Numbered from the stretch's first letter, positions 37,318 to 49,415 are shown. The stretch: 64,000 bases of DNA from Cheiracanthium punctorium (GCA_038373885.1 JAWZYV010011900.1:186001-250000), one strand, 5' to 3'. Notes: a model not told the origin generated them from the sequence alone. A program made the numbers and translations.

Positions 37318-38332
37318 CACTGGTATAAGAAATTAAGAGAATTTGCTGACTTGGTCAATTATCTCTGGAACTACCGAATTGATTTTAATGCAATTTGACA
37401 TGTACATACATTGATACAATACAAAACAAATAACCATTCAATATAATTGAAATACACACACATGATCGTGCGTAACACGTGCTGGAGTCTGGTGGTATGA
37501 AACAGTGGTTGCAGAATAAACAAAAAAATAGGTTAATATGGGGTATGGCCCCCTCTTACAGATATACAGGTCTTGCAGCATGATTTCATACTTGAAATAA
37601 GGCAGTTTCCGGTGGCAATTGGTCCCACTCATTCAGCAACGCTGTTTTCATTTCCTGGATGGTTTTCAGAGAGGGGATTGCGAGTTGCAATTGCCCTCCA
37701 CAGAGCATCCCAGACATGCTCTATAGGGTTAAGGTCTGGAGATCTGGCTGGCCAATCTATCTGGCGAATATCCTCACTCTTAAGAAATTCGTTCCTGTGA
37801 CTGCATACAAGTCACAAGAGAGCTGAGAAGCTGTAGCACTCCTGTTGTGCCTCACTATAATGGACAAATGACGAACTTCTCTGGCTGTCGTGGCTCTTGG
37901 ACAACTTTGCCCAGGCTTTCCCTCAATGGATCCGGTATCCTGGAACTGTTTCCATAAGTTACACATGAGACAGGGCGTTAAATTGAACTCTCTACAAATC
38001 TGGACTTGAGATTGGCCTGCTTCTAGCCTACCCACAATTCGCCACCTTATTCTATCATCTAAACATTGGTGGTTACTCATTTTTACTGTTACAATTTGAA
38101 ATTAACTGATTGCTGCAAAATAACACAAAGAAATTCGCCGAGGTGTGCTAGTGAACGAAATGCATCCTAACTTATATACGGTATAACGCCTCTACTGGCT
38201 CCACCTACACACACGTGATATTTGATGTACAAGATTTGCATTTTTGTCTAGAAGCAGTGGTTTTACATTCAGTTCAGTTCTTTTCATTAATTCGATAAAA
38301 TTTGCAAATTCCCTTAATTTATTTCACCAGTG
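37318..38332 (-). mobile_element. Tc1-like transposon, internally deleted
   Basis: The ends CACTGGTATAAGAAATTAAG and the inverse of CTTAATTTATTTCACCAGTG match at most positions, flanked by TA (37316-37317 and 38333-38334). About 1.0 kb long, against the 1.3-1.7 kb usual for Tc1. It contains a shortened transposase gene on the minus strand. Confidence 0.85.
37570..38080 (-). pseudogene. Tc1 transposase, catalytic middle deleted
   Basis: ATG at 38080. The first ~95 residues are the paired DNA-binding domain: IRWRIVGRLEAGQSQVQICR, MCNLWKQFQDTGS, GQSCPRATTAREVRHLSIIV. Around 37,790 the frame breaks and the next readable sequence (other frame) is the C-terminus: EDIRQIDWPARSPDLNPIEHVWDALWRAIA, with the third catalytic acid in SPDLNPIE. 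The segment with the first two aspartates is missing, so the gene cannot make an active enzyme. It could be mobilised only by a related transposase, through the surviving ends. Confidence 0.85.
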
Positions 38333-38334
38333 TA

Positions 38335-40427
38335 TTTCATATCCTCAGAAAGAATGGGTGTAATAAAAGAATTTATGAGAAAAGATTTTTGTGGATTGAA
38401 GATGTTAATTATCCTGAAAAATGAAAAACTGCCGATACTCAGTTTTGAATACTTGCAAAACTAAAGTTAGATAATTTCTTGTTAAGATTGCTCTTTAACT
38501 CTTAAATGCATTCATTTTTCCCCTACAAGTAGCTTTGATGATTTTTATTTTTTTATTGATGACAAAATGTACAAGAATAAAGATGACAAAATGTACAAGA
38601 ATAAAGATAACAAAACCTTGAGGAAAACAATTTTAGTGTAATATTACACATTTAGAAAACATCAGAAATGTAATGAAAACATGTGAGGTAGCACTTCTAC
38701 AACAAGATGCATGTAATAGTTATGGGAGAGTTGCTGTATTACACCCCTAAAAGTTGCCTGCTTCTTTTTATAACACCTATGCATTTTTTATGGGTCGACT
38801 TTTATTTCTGTTTCATCACATACAGGCTCACTATATTATTTTATTAAACATCTTCCAAAATTCTGAAAGACTGAAAAATAATTACAGTTGTTTAGACACA
38901 CTTATTTTTCAAATTTTGTTTCTTTCTTGGTAAAAATATTTTTCCTGGAATAAAATTAAATGTTTACACTAAAATTTTTCAAATTAACAGCACTTTTCTG
39001 TATACCTACAATGTCAGCAATCCGAACAATGTATATCTGAATTTTTCATAATGTATGATTTATGACCAACCTATCTCACAAAATAATGTGATTTTCATGA
39101 ATGCAAGCACATAAATCAATTGAAATAATCTTTTATCAATGTAAATAAATTATACATCTTGATTTACATGAAAGAAAAAACAACAGTTGTATTTACAAAT
39201 ATATATATAATCAATTGAGACTTTTTCCCATTCAATAGATAGAACGTTTTGGAAAAAGTGACTTACAGAATTATTATTTTTAACACATATTTATTTTTCC
39301 TAACACAAATTATCACCTAGTTTAACTATCTTTTACACATTTAATTTACTACTATATACAATAAATAATTAGTTCATCCATTCATACATACATAATTTCT
39401 CATACAACAGACTGAAATAAACCATTCTAAAAACTATACATACACTAAACATTCAAATGAGAATTTTTTTTTAAAATAAGCCTTCTTTCACTTGTGATAT
39501 CCCCAAGTGACCACCTCCTGGAAAAATGACCATAATGGCATTAAACTAAGTTTTTCTTATGTTGGAAATCATTTTTGTAATAAACGAATGGCCTGTATTA
39601 TGTAGCTTTGAGTAGTTGCTATTAATTGTGATTAACAATATTTGTAGCTGAAAATTAAAATGATTTCTTAATGACTGATTACTGAAGTTAAATAAATTTA
39701 ACTTCAGCTTTACAATTACATAATATAAGGATCACAAATAAGGACATAATAGTCTGAATTATAGTAAAATACTGGTCAGTTTTGGTGTGACTAATGTAAC
39801 ATTTTAATTGCATTAGTCACATTATTGTCAACACATGTGACTAAAGTACATTACTAATATATACACACAAAGTCACAAATAATGTTGTATCACTCACAGC
39901 TCTTAAGAAACCAAAATGACCTCTATTCGATTAAGTATCAAAGTATAGTTTATTTATGATCCTATCATGCACGCTATAAAAATTCTATTAACTTTATTTT
40001 AAATAATCAGCAATAAAAAACTAAAACATTATCATTTTGAACCTGAAAGCAATCTAAATGTGACAGACTTTTGTAGTTTCACTAAGGGCTCCCAAAAAGT
40101 ACTACATACAGTAAGTATAGTAGTACCATATTACTACAAAAAAATTATGTATTTTATATTAAGAATGGAAATCTTAATACTAACTGATGAGCAAAACTTC
40201 GTAACCAAATATAAATAAAACAAATGGAAAGAATTTGCTGCATAAAGGCTTTGTGTGTGAAAAGAGTATGTCTTTAATAAAAACTAGGACAATTAGTAAA
40301 ATAAAAGACTTTAAAACAATTTTTATAAAAACAAGAGGGATTTTATGAAAATTTTTACAACTTTGATCTTTGAATGTCTTAAATAAGTGGCATTTAGTTA
40401 AATTGTTGAATAACCTTTTATATGTTG
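38335..40427. other. Intergenic AT-rich, no gene seen
   Basis: A two-copy 24-bp direct repeat lies at 38,559-38,608 (GACAAAATGTACAAGAATAA). Nothing else recognisable. Confidence 0.6.
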
Positions 40428-40796
40428 TTAACCTGTTCAGGACCGGCGAAAGGAGAAAGAAGCGCTTCCCCAGGCCCGCGCGCTCAAAGAGACTACGCAC
40501 GCACGGGACCGGTATGATATTTGAAATGATATTTGAGGTTTAATCAAAAAAAAGCTCGGAACCGAAAGTGCAAATTGAAGGTCAAAGCTCTCTGGAATGA
40601 TATTTGAAAATGTAACAGACTTCAACCGCCATCTAGTGCCGTTTAAAAATTCAAATAAAACGTTCCAATCTGAAATCACGTCTGTGTGATGATGGGCCGG
40701 CTGGCACGGAAACACTGATCACAAATACGATATCGCGGGCCGTGAGGGAAGAATCGTCTGATCACATATACGCGATCACGGTCCTGAACAGGATAA
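40428..40796. mobile_element. GC-rich TTAA-type MITE, 369 bp
   Basis: Left TTAACCTGTTCAGGACCG, right CGGTCCTGAACAGGATAA: inverted with one mismatch in the outer 4. GC content is far above the surroundings, with CpG-rich GCGCGCTC and ATCGCGGGCC. Holds a CGCCATCTAGTGCCG block like those at 4900-5270. ORFs here are chance frames of GC-rich DNA. Confidence 0.75.
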
Positions 40797-42108
40797 TAGT
40801 ATCACAATATTTGCATGACCCACCCATTACGTAAGAATATAAAGCTGTATTGTATATACACAATCTTGATTAAATACAAAAACATAAAAATACCATAAAT
40901 ACTCATCCTAAATCATTCAATTTTATAGGTTCAAAACCATGCAGATGGTGATATACATAAGCAATAAATAGTAAGGATGTAACAATCAGCTACATTACAT
41001 GTTCCACCAAAATTTAGGCCAAATGTCACTTTAAGATTTTTTTTAGCTGTGTATGTGTGTGTAAATAAAATAATTTTATAAATTTGAAGTTTGAAAAAAT
41101 AAAAATTGAAGACTATCAAAAATGATCTTTTATTAATTTAATTTGGTAGAAATGAGAAATCACTGATGCTTACTGCATACCAAGATAATACATTTTAATT
41201 TATGTAATGGCATTAAATATAAATTTGGTATGGCACATTAAAACTAAGTTAAGTGATGGTAATTTTTCAATAATTAATGAAATAAAACATAATTATGCAT
41301 GATAGTTACTTAAAACACATTCTGACAAGCATTTTTCTTTTATACCAAATTTGTCTAGTTAGATATTTTGTCATAATTGAATGAATATTTAGCAAGAGAG
41401 CCAAATAAATCCTAATATGTTACATCCCTAATAAATACATGCTACAAAAACACACAAATAAACTGCAAACAAATCATTTTTACTTTATTGAATATGCTCA
41501 TAAAAGCACCAAAAACATCTCTGCCATTAATATGTATTTGACCTGCAAAAAAGTTAAGAGCAAAGAATTTAAGAAACATATCTCATCTTCAAGTGCAAAA
41601 GACTAGGATCCAGCAGTAAAACTTTGTTTCCTTCTCATAAAATCATAACCTGAATAAGTAGACTTAATATTTTTTCCAAAGACTCAATCACTTCACTGTA
41701 AAGTATGTCCTAAAATCATGATAAAAAACAGTCACTCCAGCATCCACATGTAATTCTTAACTATCTTTAATGGAGGAATGGAACACTTTCAGTTACTACA
41801 TGACAACAAGTCTTCAGTGTACAGCTTTTCTTTGATAATTTGAATTTAAAAAAAAAAATAAATCACAACATAACAGCTTTCCCTTGACTTTTCTTTTTCA
41901 CAATAAACATCTAGATGACTGTAACCACTATAAAGGAAAGAAAAAAAGCATTTTAGGTCTGAAAAATACTTGTAATTACAATTATACAGAAAAATAATAC
42001 TTCTGTATTATGAGGATATTTTTAAATTTAAAAAGCGTATTGTTCAAATAAAATAATGAAAATATAATAATATGACTATGAAATAACAGTAAATAAATTA
42101 TTTATTAT
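40797..42108. other. Intergenic AT-rich, no gene or clear element
   Basis: About 1.3 kb without recognisable coding sequence or repeat ends. Confidence 0.6.
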
Positions 42109-42923
42109 TAGGGATGCACGGAATACCATATTTTGTGGAATAACGAATACCGAATATTCGATTAAAATTCTAACTGAATATTTGGCCGAATACTTGGTTA
42201 AAATTTATTAAACCGTTATTAAACCTTGATTGCAATGATTAATTTAATTAGTTTTCTTAAACAATATTTCATATCTTGTAAAAGCTCAAAAATTAAAATG
42301 CTACAAAATTTAATATCCAAGTGTGTTTCCTTTATATATTATTAATAACTTTTTTAAATATTAGTGAAATGCTGGTAATTTTTTTTACCTGCATATTTTA
42401 TTTTAAAAATTAGTGTTAATTGACTTTACATATTTATAAACACCTCATATTATGAGTGTTTTTTTTTTCCTGGTTACTGTTTCAAATTTAAATCAGTTAG
42501 TAATAACAAGGTTAATGTAATGAGTCATAAGATTCAAGAAAAATTGAAAAGCAACAAAATTAAAATTCAACATCTCAGTATTTTCTTGGTACTTATGTAT
42601 TATCCCGGCAGTCATTTCCGCCAAACGATTTTTACGTTAGGGCTATCTGCCAAGGATGGGGGTGCCTTGGTAGAAGGACTTTCTAAAGGTTTCTAACACT
42701 TATTCACATGTGATATTAGTAAATAACAACTTGAATCAATTTAGTACTATGGTACTATACTATATCTTTCATTCATGATTTAAAAAATATGCGTTTGTTT
42801 ACCAATTGGTGAATACTTAAATTTGTTTACTATTCGGTTGCCGAATACTTAAGTATTCGGCTAAACCGAATATTCGGTTTGTCTGCTGAATAGGCAGTAT
42901 ACTGAATATTCGGTGCATCCTTA
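42109..42923. mobile_element. hAT-type MITE, 815 bp, with 8-bp target duplication
   Basis: Left end TAGGGATGCACGGAATAC and right end GAATATTCGGTGCATCCTTA are inverted with two mismatches in the first 13. TTTATTAT flanks it on both sides (42101-42108, 42924-42931). Repeats of GAATATTCG and TATTCGG lie near both ends. Within it, 42,590-42,715 carries a left end of the 43803 family and a SINE scrap. Confidence 0.85.
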
Positions 42924-43569
42924 TTTATTATGTTTGATTTTACAAAATAATCAACATCAATAGTAATATGTTTAGCTGCTGGCAAGCAATATACAACTTG
43001 GGAGGCACACAGCCTTTTTTCGCAGAAAAATTTAAAGAAAATACTCGAGTTTGCAAACAGTTTTGCATTTTATCTAGGTCTGAGTGTAGGTAGCATCCCA
43101 AGTGCAAGTCAGTCGTAAAGGTAAGTTCATGTGCTTTGCTGTTTGCTATGGCTTGTTTTGTAAACTAGATGTTAGTGTTGTTCTGGGGAAGTATCCTGTG
43201 ATTTTAAAGGAAAATTTAAAGTAGGAGTTGTGAGTTTTCAAAAAAGCATAAAAGTTTGGGAAAGTCAGGAGTTGCAAACAGATATTTCATGTACGAGTTC
43301 TCAAGAAATTATGACATTTTTAGAGGGTTTTTGGTTTGAGTGTGGGTTGTTAAGAGACAGGAGTAATTGTAATAAGTGCATGAATCAATGCATCTTAATT
43401 AGTCAGAGGAAATCATTTAATGGCAGTATTTGGAGATGTAAACAAAGCAGGGTAGTATTGTCGACGATTTGTGTCTAGAAACAAGATGACCGCAGCTTTG
43501 AAACACGAGTTGTTTCGAAGAATTTTAGAGGTAAGCTTTATTCAACACACCTTTAACGATAGGTGTTGT

Positions 43570-43704
43570 GTTGTGTTTTTTTAAGGCAAACCCGCATGAG
43601 GAGTATCTGCCTAGAATGGGAGGTGCCTTGGTAGGAGAACTTTCTAAGGGGTTTTAACACGTATTCACATTACATCTGGAGAAAACCTACCAAAACTCCA
43701 GACC
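43570..43704 (-). repeat. SINE fragment, reverse orientation
   Basis: TATCTGCCTAGAATGGGAGG...TTCACATTACATCTGGAG...ACTCCAGACC is the reverse complement of the 3' half of the SINE at 57165. Confidence 0.7.
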
Positions 43705-43710
43705 AAAAGT

Positions 43711-43757
43711 CACAAATCAATTTTCCTATCCTTTTATGATAGGAAAATTGATTTGTG
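43711..43757. repeat. Perfect 20-bp hairpin, 7-nt loop
   Basis: CACAAATCAATTTTCCTATC, loop CTTTTAT, then the exact complement to 43757. It lies between a SINE scrap and a MITE and belongs to neither as far as I can see. Confidence 0.9.
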
Positions 43758-43802
43758 TAATGTCTTTTTTGAGATAACATGGGATATCATTTGGGAAAAT
43801 TT

Positions 43803-43982
43803 TAGGTACTTACGTATTATCCCAGCGGTCTACCAAGACGAGCGGTTTTTTGCCAAGATAAATGCCAGTCACATGAAATTATTGATGGTTTGAAATATGA
43901 TTGGCAACATTTTGCAGGCTCATTTCACAAAAAAATAATTTGGCAGGAATGACTGCCAGAATAATACGTATGTACCAAATTT
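43803..43982. mobile_element. Short MITE, about 180 bp
   Basis: Left TTAGGTACTTACGTATTATC and right GATAATACGTATGTACCAAA-like termini are inverted over about 25 bases (CCCAGCGGTC against GACTGCCAGA). The same left end recurs near 42,588-42,615. Confidence 0.65.
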
Positions 43983-45354
43983 TAATTATAAGCTTTTAGG
44001 GGGTTTGCATTGACTACGGATTGTCAACATTTTTTGCTTGTATTGTTATATAGAAAGGTTTCTGTAAGAAAAATAAAATCATAATTTTAAAATTGAACAA
44101 AAAGTAAAAATTTCCACACACACACAAAAAGGAGTCCACAGCAAGCAAATCACATACATTTACCTTTATGTGCACTTAAATAATAATATCAAAGTAATCA
44201 TGAATAATAGTTTTAAATATGTTTTTTTTTTGTCTGGAAACAAGATGGCTGCTGTTCTGAAACATGGAGAAGCATCGAGAATCTGAAAAGTAAGCCTTTT
44301 TCCAAACACTGTACTTGGCGCAGGTAAAGAAAAAAAGGCAGATGGGCAGTACTAAAGTTATTCTGCAAGATGTTGACGCATGATTGTTTTTACCAAATGT
44401 TACCATGGTTTTTAGCATCATGTCAAAAACCAAGTAACACTGCATTTCTATTTTATTTCAGCTAATTATAATTTGAAAAGTGTGTCCTGAAAAAATAAGT
44501 ATTTTTAAAAAGGTTATACAAGATATTTGACAAAAAATACCCGAGTTAATGAAATAATTAGAAATTTGAAAAATAACACACATGAAAGGTACTCCTCCTT
44601 TAGGATGCATGCGGAGTAGGGACTTTTTCAGTTCGTGGTTACTATGTGTGGACTTCAGCTGAAGGACTAAAATTTTTTGCCAGACACACACGTCCTGATT
44701 GATAAATACCTTTTATGTGTTATTTTACAAAATTTTAACTATTTCATCTTTTAAACAACAGTTTCTTTTGATATCTGGATAATTATTTTTAAAAATTGTG
44801 TTTTTTGTTATCTGGATAATTATTTTAAAAAATTAGGAAATTTACATTTTCAACTAAATCATCATTGATTAACATGGAAGAATTTCGGTTTCCTGATTAA
44901 ATGACAAATTTACAAACTTCAAATAAAAGTGCTTGTACCTTAAAAATTTTTAGGTTACTTAATATGCTATACCAGGGGTTCCCATACCCAAAGTGCGTTC
45001 TGTGAAGCGACCGCGACTTCATTGAAGTACTTCCTTCAGTTTCCTACTAGAATTGTATTAATTATGTTGATGCTCCGACTACTTCACTTCTCTCATGTGT
45101 TCTTCACAATCGTACAAATATACAGTCTATATAACAACAGTATACCATAGAAATTGTATGACGAGGGGGTTGTTAGAAAATTCTAATTACAGTGGAACCT
45201 CCATCCATCATTTTTATGGGGTACGCGGAAAAACAACGATGAATACAGGAAAACTACAAATGTAGGTCAAAGTTAAAATATGAAAAAAAAAGCAATGTTC
45301 ATCCATATACGTAATGCATACAAAATACCAATAAATATTAATTTGCTACCAAAT

Positions 45355-46225
45355 CAGGGTTTCTACAGATTTCACAGCTTTTGCCCCTTTTTTTACAAAT
45401 AATAATAATAATAAAATTAATATATACAAGAATCTTATTTGACATCACTGGATTCCAACAAAAAGCATGCTTGATAATAATTTAGGATAAAATCAAGCAT
45501 ATTTCAACTGCACAAGATATGCTCATAAAGAAAACCTTTTAAAATTATTTCTAAGGTTGAATGAGAAAATGAAAATAAAACAATTTCTATACTTAGGTTC
45601 AAACAGCAAATATTGGGTTGGCAACAAAGTAATTACGTTTTTCCGTATGTCAATATCCCGCCTGGCCAAAACTACTGAAGTTAATTATGCGAAATTCGGC
45701 ACGTACGTGAGTTCTTCAACATAGGTGCTAGATCAGAGAGCATTTTCCAAAATTCGTAATCTTGGGGGGGAGGGGGGGGGGGTAAGGGGCCAAAAAGTTC
45801 TTTTCACATATCCCGCGTGATCTCAAATAAAAATAGAGATATCCGTGAAATTCTTTCTGTAAAATACAGCAGTCACGAATACCTAAAAATTAATTTCAGG
45901 ACATTTTTAATATTGTCCTCTAAGGAGGATAGAAGCGAAAAAAGGGAGAGGGTGGCCATCTTTTATGGACGAAAAAAATACTGCCAGTGAAATTCTTACT
46001 TTAAAATGTAACAAATATGAATCGTATGTTCAGGCACAGCTTACCTGTAATTAAAAACTGGTTGAAAACTTATTTGCTTAAATTTTATACCAGAAAACGC
46101 AATTACTTTGTTGCCAACCCAATATTTTCTTGATTTTATTGCAAAATTCAATTTTTCTTGCATTTCTCTGACCGTTTTTCAATTTCTGCTAATTTCCCTG
46201 ACTTTCCAGGTCAGTAGAAACAAAC
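45355..46225. mobile_element. CAGGGTTTCTACAG MITE, copy A, interrupted
   Basis: Starts CAGGGTTTCTACAGATTTCA and ends near CCAGGTCAGTAGAAACAAAC. Both halves align with copy B at 62271-62744, whose right end is GCCTGTAGAAACCCTG. A mariner-type MITE at 45613-46122 splits it. Confidence 0.8.
45613..46122. mobile_element. Mariner-type MITE nested in copy A, 510 bp
   Basis: Ends TTGGGTTGGCAACAAAGTAA and its inverse TTACTTTGTTGCCAACCCAA match for 22 bases and nearly for 30. TA flanks both sides. Copy B reads AAATATTTTCTTG at the equivalent place, which is the unoccupied target with a single TA. The TTGGGTTGGCAAC end is typical of mariner. Confidence 0.9.
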
Positions 46226-46271
46226 CGATCATTAAACTCTTAAGATTTTTGGAATTAAGACTACGGCCTTA

Positions 46272-46505
46272 GCTTGGATTTATGATTTCATGACAGATTG
46301 GCAAATTAAGAGTTAAGTTCCATTCGGAGATTCCTTCACTAAAACCTTTTGATTGGGACAAAGTGTCCATCAGGGCTTAGTTTTGAGCCCGCTTCTATTC
46401 GCTATGTTTCTTTCCGGCATAGAGAAGGTAATTTCCAAGAGAAGTGAGGTTGGTTTGTTTGCTGATGACATTCTCCTTTTGAATTCCAGAAGCGATATTA
46501 GTTAA
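46272..46505 (+). pseudogene. Non-LTR reverse transcriptase fragment
   Basis: One frame reads AWIYDFMTDWQIKS, then after stops GQSVHQGLVLSPLLFAMFLS and SEVGLFADDILLLNS. VHQGLVLSPLLF and FADD are RT motifs B and C of jockey-like LINE elements. In-frame stops (in the KS-VPFG and TF-LG stretches) and the very short length show a dead fragment. Nothing of an endonuclease or ORF1 is nearby. Confidence 0.75.
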
Positions 46506-46649
46506 ATTGAATCTTATTTTAATTGACGTATTGGACTTTGCTGAAAGTTAAACTTTGTTTTAATGTCACAAGGTCAACATACAGCTCTTTTACCACAAAT
46601 AGACATCTATATAACTACCTGCCTAACATAGAGATGAATGGACAGAGAC

Positions 46650-47367
46650 TCCGGCGATGGTAGAGTGGTTTTGCCAAGATTTTGTTAATAAACATAATTA
46701 CCAAATTCACGACCTCAACTATTTCGGCCGGAAATGTTTGGGCACAAAGCGCTTCTAGATGAATTATGCAGTGAAACGTTAGAATTTCGTGGTTTATTTT
46801 TTTTCTGAAGAATCGATGTTACCCCTCTATGTATTCCTGTCATACTTCTGGCTCCATCCGTTGCTATAGAAACAATTTTATTTACATCGATTCCATTGTC
46901 TTCCAGGCATTTTTGCACAGCATTTGCTATATCTTCTCCACGAGTTTGCCCTGAGAGCAGTAGCAATCCTAACACTTCTTCTTTTGAACCTTGGAACGAT
47001 ATAGACCTGACGAAAAGGGTAACTTGTGCAGTGTCTTTTATGTCGCACGACTCATCGATAGCAAGTGATAAGGCAGAAGCCTGTTGAATGTCTTACACTT
47101 GCATATGTGTTACATTTGAAGACATTTTAGCAGTTCTATCTTGCACTGTTTTATCAGATAATGGCAAATCTTTTATTTTTTTTCATGATTTCTGCTTTGT
47201 TTTTAAAATCACGAAAAAGTTCTTCAGATGCACGTAAAACAATCTTTGACGTACTCACCATCTGTGAATGGTTTTCCTCTTTTTTGCAATTTCTAATGAT
47301 ACTGCAAAGCTTGCACAAATTTACATTATTTGAAGATTGAGCCCACTACTTAGTATGGAACTTGACT

Positions 47368-47400
<33 letters not shown>

Positions 47401-47665
47401 GAGCTCTTCAACAGCTTTTTTTCGTGAGTCACCGTTTGGATATTTACTAGCAAACTGCGTATGTTTTGTAGTGAAGTGTCTCTCCAAATTTGACTTCTTA
47501 TTGTGTGCGAGTTTTTCGTGGCAAATGAGACAAGTCGGAAGGCCATCTGTGCTGCATATGAATGCAAACGACTCCGTCCAATCCTTATTGAATGCTCAAT
47601 TTTTTTCTTCAGTTCGTCTGTTTTTTTTTTTTTTTTTAACCAGATGCCATGCTGACAAAGGAGCT
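46650..47665 (-). pseudogene. Zinc-finger hAT transposase (ZBED/GTF2I-repeat-like), decayed
   Basis: Minus-strand frames give, in order: a C2H2/BED-like finger (LPTCLICHEKLAHNKKSN, then LERHFTTKHTQFASKYPNGD) near 47,420-47,545; LPLSDKTVQDRTAKMSSNV near 47,130; [20 protein letters not shown] near 47,040; [20 protein letters not shown] and [12 protein letters not shown] near 46,850; and, after an extra A in an A-run near 46,804, [14 protein letters not shown] near 46,770. SLDES- and TDGA-type acidic residues are those of hAT enzymes. Several stops, at least one frameshift and a 30-nt A run within the frame (47369-47398) break it. It is cut off near 46,640. Confidence 0.8.
47369..47398. repeat. 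Long T homopolymer
   Basis: About 30 T on the plus strand, inside the dead hAT frame just after a KKAVEEL stretch; a second T run lies at 47,619-47,638. Confidence 0.9.
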
Positions 47666-47762
47666 AAAAAATGATTTTTTAAAAATTTTACTTAGTTATC
47701 TAAAACGGCACACAATTTATTTACCATTACTACTTCATTAACACGATCCTCAGATAGGTAAT

Positions 47763-48781
47763 TAGGCTTGCCAACTTTTATGCATGGATTTACGGGACTT
47801 CCGCGATTAAAATGCGGGACATGGTTAAAAAAATAGGGATCCTGCTTACTTATTACAGGAAGGCGAGAAATGCAATTAGAACCAGATTTGATTTTTACAT
47901 TTTAAATAGTTTTATGGAATATTATGCTTTACTATTGAATATTATGCTGTGTTTGATACTCATACATGAAACTTAGTATGCTTTACTACTTTGATACTCA
48001 TTATGCTTTACTACTTTGATACTCATACATGAAACAATTATACATGAAACGAAGGACGTACCCAGGAAGTCCGGACCTCGCCTGAATTTCAGTTTTTGTT
48101 AACAAAATAATAATGATAAAGTCTTTTTGTGAAATATTCTTTTTCTCACCGTTACCCCCTCCGAAAGTTTTGGACTCTCCTCGATTTTTTTTTCTGGGTA
48201 CACCCCTGCGTGCAATGTAGTTAACAAAAGTTAAAACAATCAGGCAAACTAACGAAAATTAACATTAATTATTCTTCTTCTATCTCCTTCTTTATAATCT
48301 AAATAAAAATTACTATCCCTTACAATTAAATTCCTATTTCCTTTCACAAATAAAAACAAAACTTTTTTTTAGTTTGGCTTTCAGAAAATAATTAAAACAA
48401 TCCATAAGTAGTTATCGATAATTTACCTATTAGAGAAACTCAGTCTTACACCACATCTTCTACTAAGATTATTATAATTAATTAATTGGAAAAAAACTGA
48501 AGATATATTAAACCCTTTTTACTGAATCACAGTAATCCTTACTTATTTAGAAGAAAGAACTTGGAAGTGTACGATCACTTCTGCTGAGATCGTATTTATT
48601 TAGGAAAGAAACTTAATATATAAAATCTCTTCTGAGATCATTATAATTTAACATTTTATTAAATTACTTATTCTATAAAAAAGCGGGCATTTTGCATACC
48701 ACACACACCTTTCACGAGACGTGTCCTCTAGAAGCCTAGAAACGGGACGTCCCGGCTCTCGCGGGACAGTTGGCAAACCTA
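47763..48781. mobile_element. hAT-like MITE, about 1.0 kb (TAGG[CT]TTGCCAAC ends)
   Basis: Left TAGGCTTGCCAAC, right GTTGGCAAACCTA, inverted with one mismatch. Flanks TAGGTAAT and TTTGTAAT agree at 6 of 8, an aged target duplication. GCGGGAC/CGGGAC motifs lie inside both ends. It contains the smaller element at 48052-48208. Confidence 0.65.
48052..48208. mobile_element. CAAGGACGTACCCAG MITE, copy 2
   Basis: AAGGACGTACCCAG at the left and CTGGGTACACCCCTG at the right, with AGTCCGGACC and GTTAACAAAATAA-type internal text matching the 53052-53213 copy in reverse. Target duplication not clear. Confidence 0.65.
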
Positions 48782-48976
48782 TTTGTAATCCAATTCTGTT
48801 ACTTATTTTATTATATTATATGCTTACATACCTTTGAAAAGATAATTAGCTTCTAAATCGTATTCTTCTTAAAACAACAAGCAAAACACAAGTGATTAAA
48901 TTAACACACATACAACTTAATGTAACAACCGCGCTATCCCAGGATGACTGACTGACAACACGTCTAGACTCTAGAC

Positions 48977-49415
48977 CAGTGTTTCTCAATCTGTGTGCCA
49001 CGGCACACTGATGTGCCGTGAGATATAGTCTAATGTGCCGCCAGGGCTTTTGAAAAATTATTAAAACTTTGTGGTGTCATATTAGTGATATGACATTTTC
49101 TATTTATCATGTCCTGTCTTGTTCACTTTCAGTAAGTTATACACCAAGAAGAGCGAAACTTTTATTTCATATCATGGAAAACCGTTCTGCCAATTTTTGA
49201 AACAGCTGTTTGCAGCAAGTTCGATGCAAAAACAGGCTTAGCCCTTTCATTGAGTGTATTATTATTTTTTTGGTAAATAAACAATTTTTTAAAGTTATTT
49301 GTATTTATCAATTTTTTGTATCACGCAACCTTTGCAATTTTTATGTTCAGGCGAGCCGGAAATAATTCTAGATATTTTCAGTGTGCCGTCAGCCATTAAA
49401 GGTTGAGAAACCCTG
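48977..49415. mobile_element. hAT MITE, 439 bp, with perfect 8-bp target duplication
   Basis: CAGTGTTTCTCAATCTGTG and the inverse of GGTTGAGAAACCCTG are imperfect terminal repeats. CTCTAGAC flanks on both sides (48969-48976, 49416-49423). GTGCCG repeats follow each end. Confidence 0.9.

Noticed and set aside
40180..40715. Overlapping minus-strand frames of about 100 codons
   Set aside because: They coincide with a GC-rich MITE with clear inverted ends and show no protein family signature.
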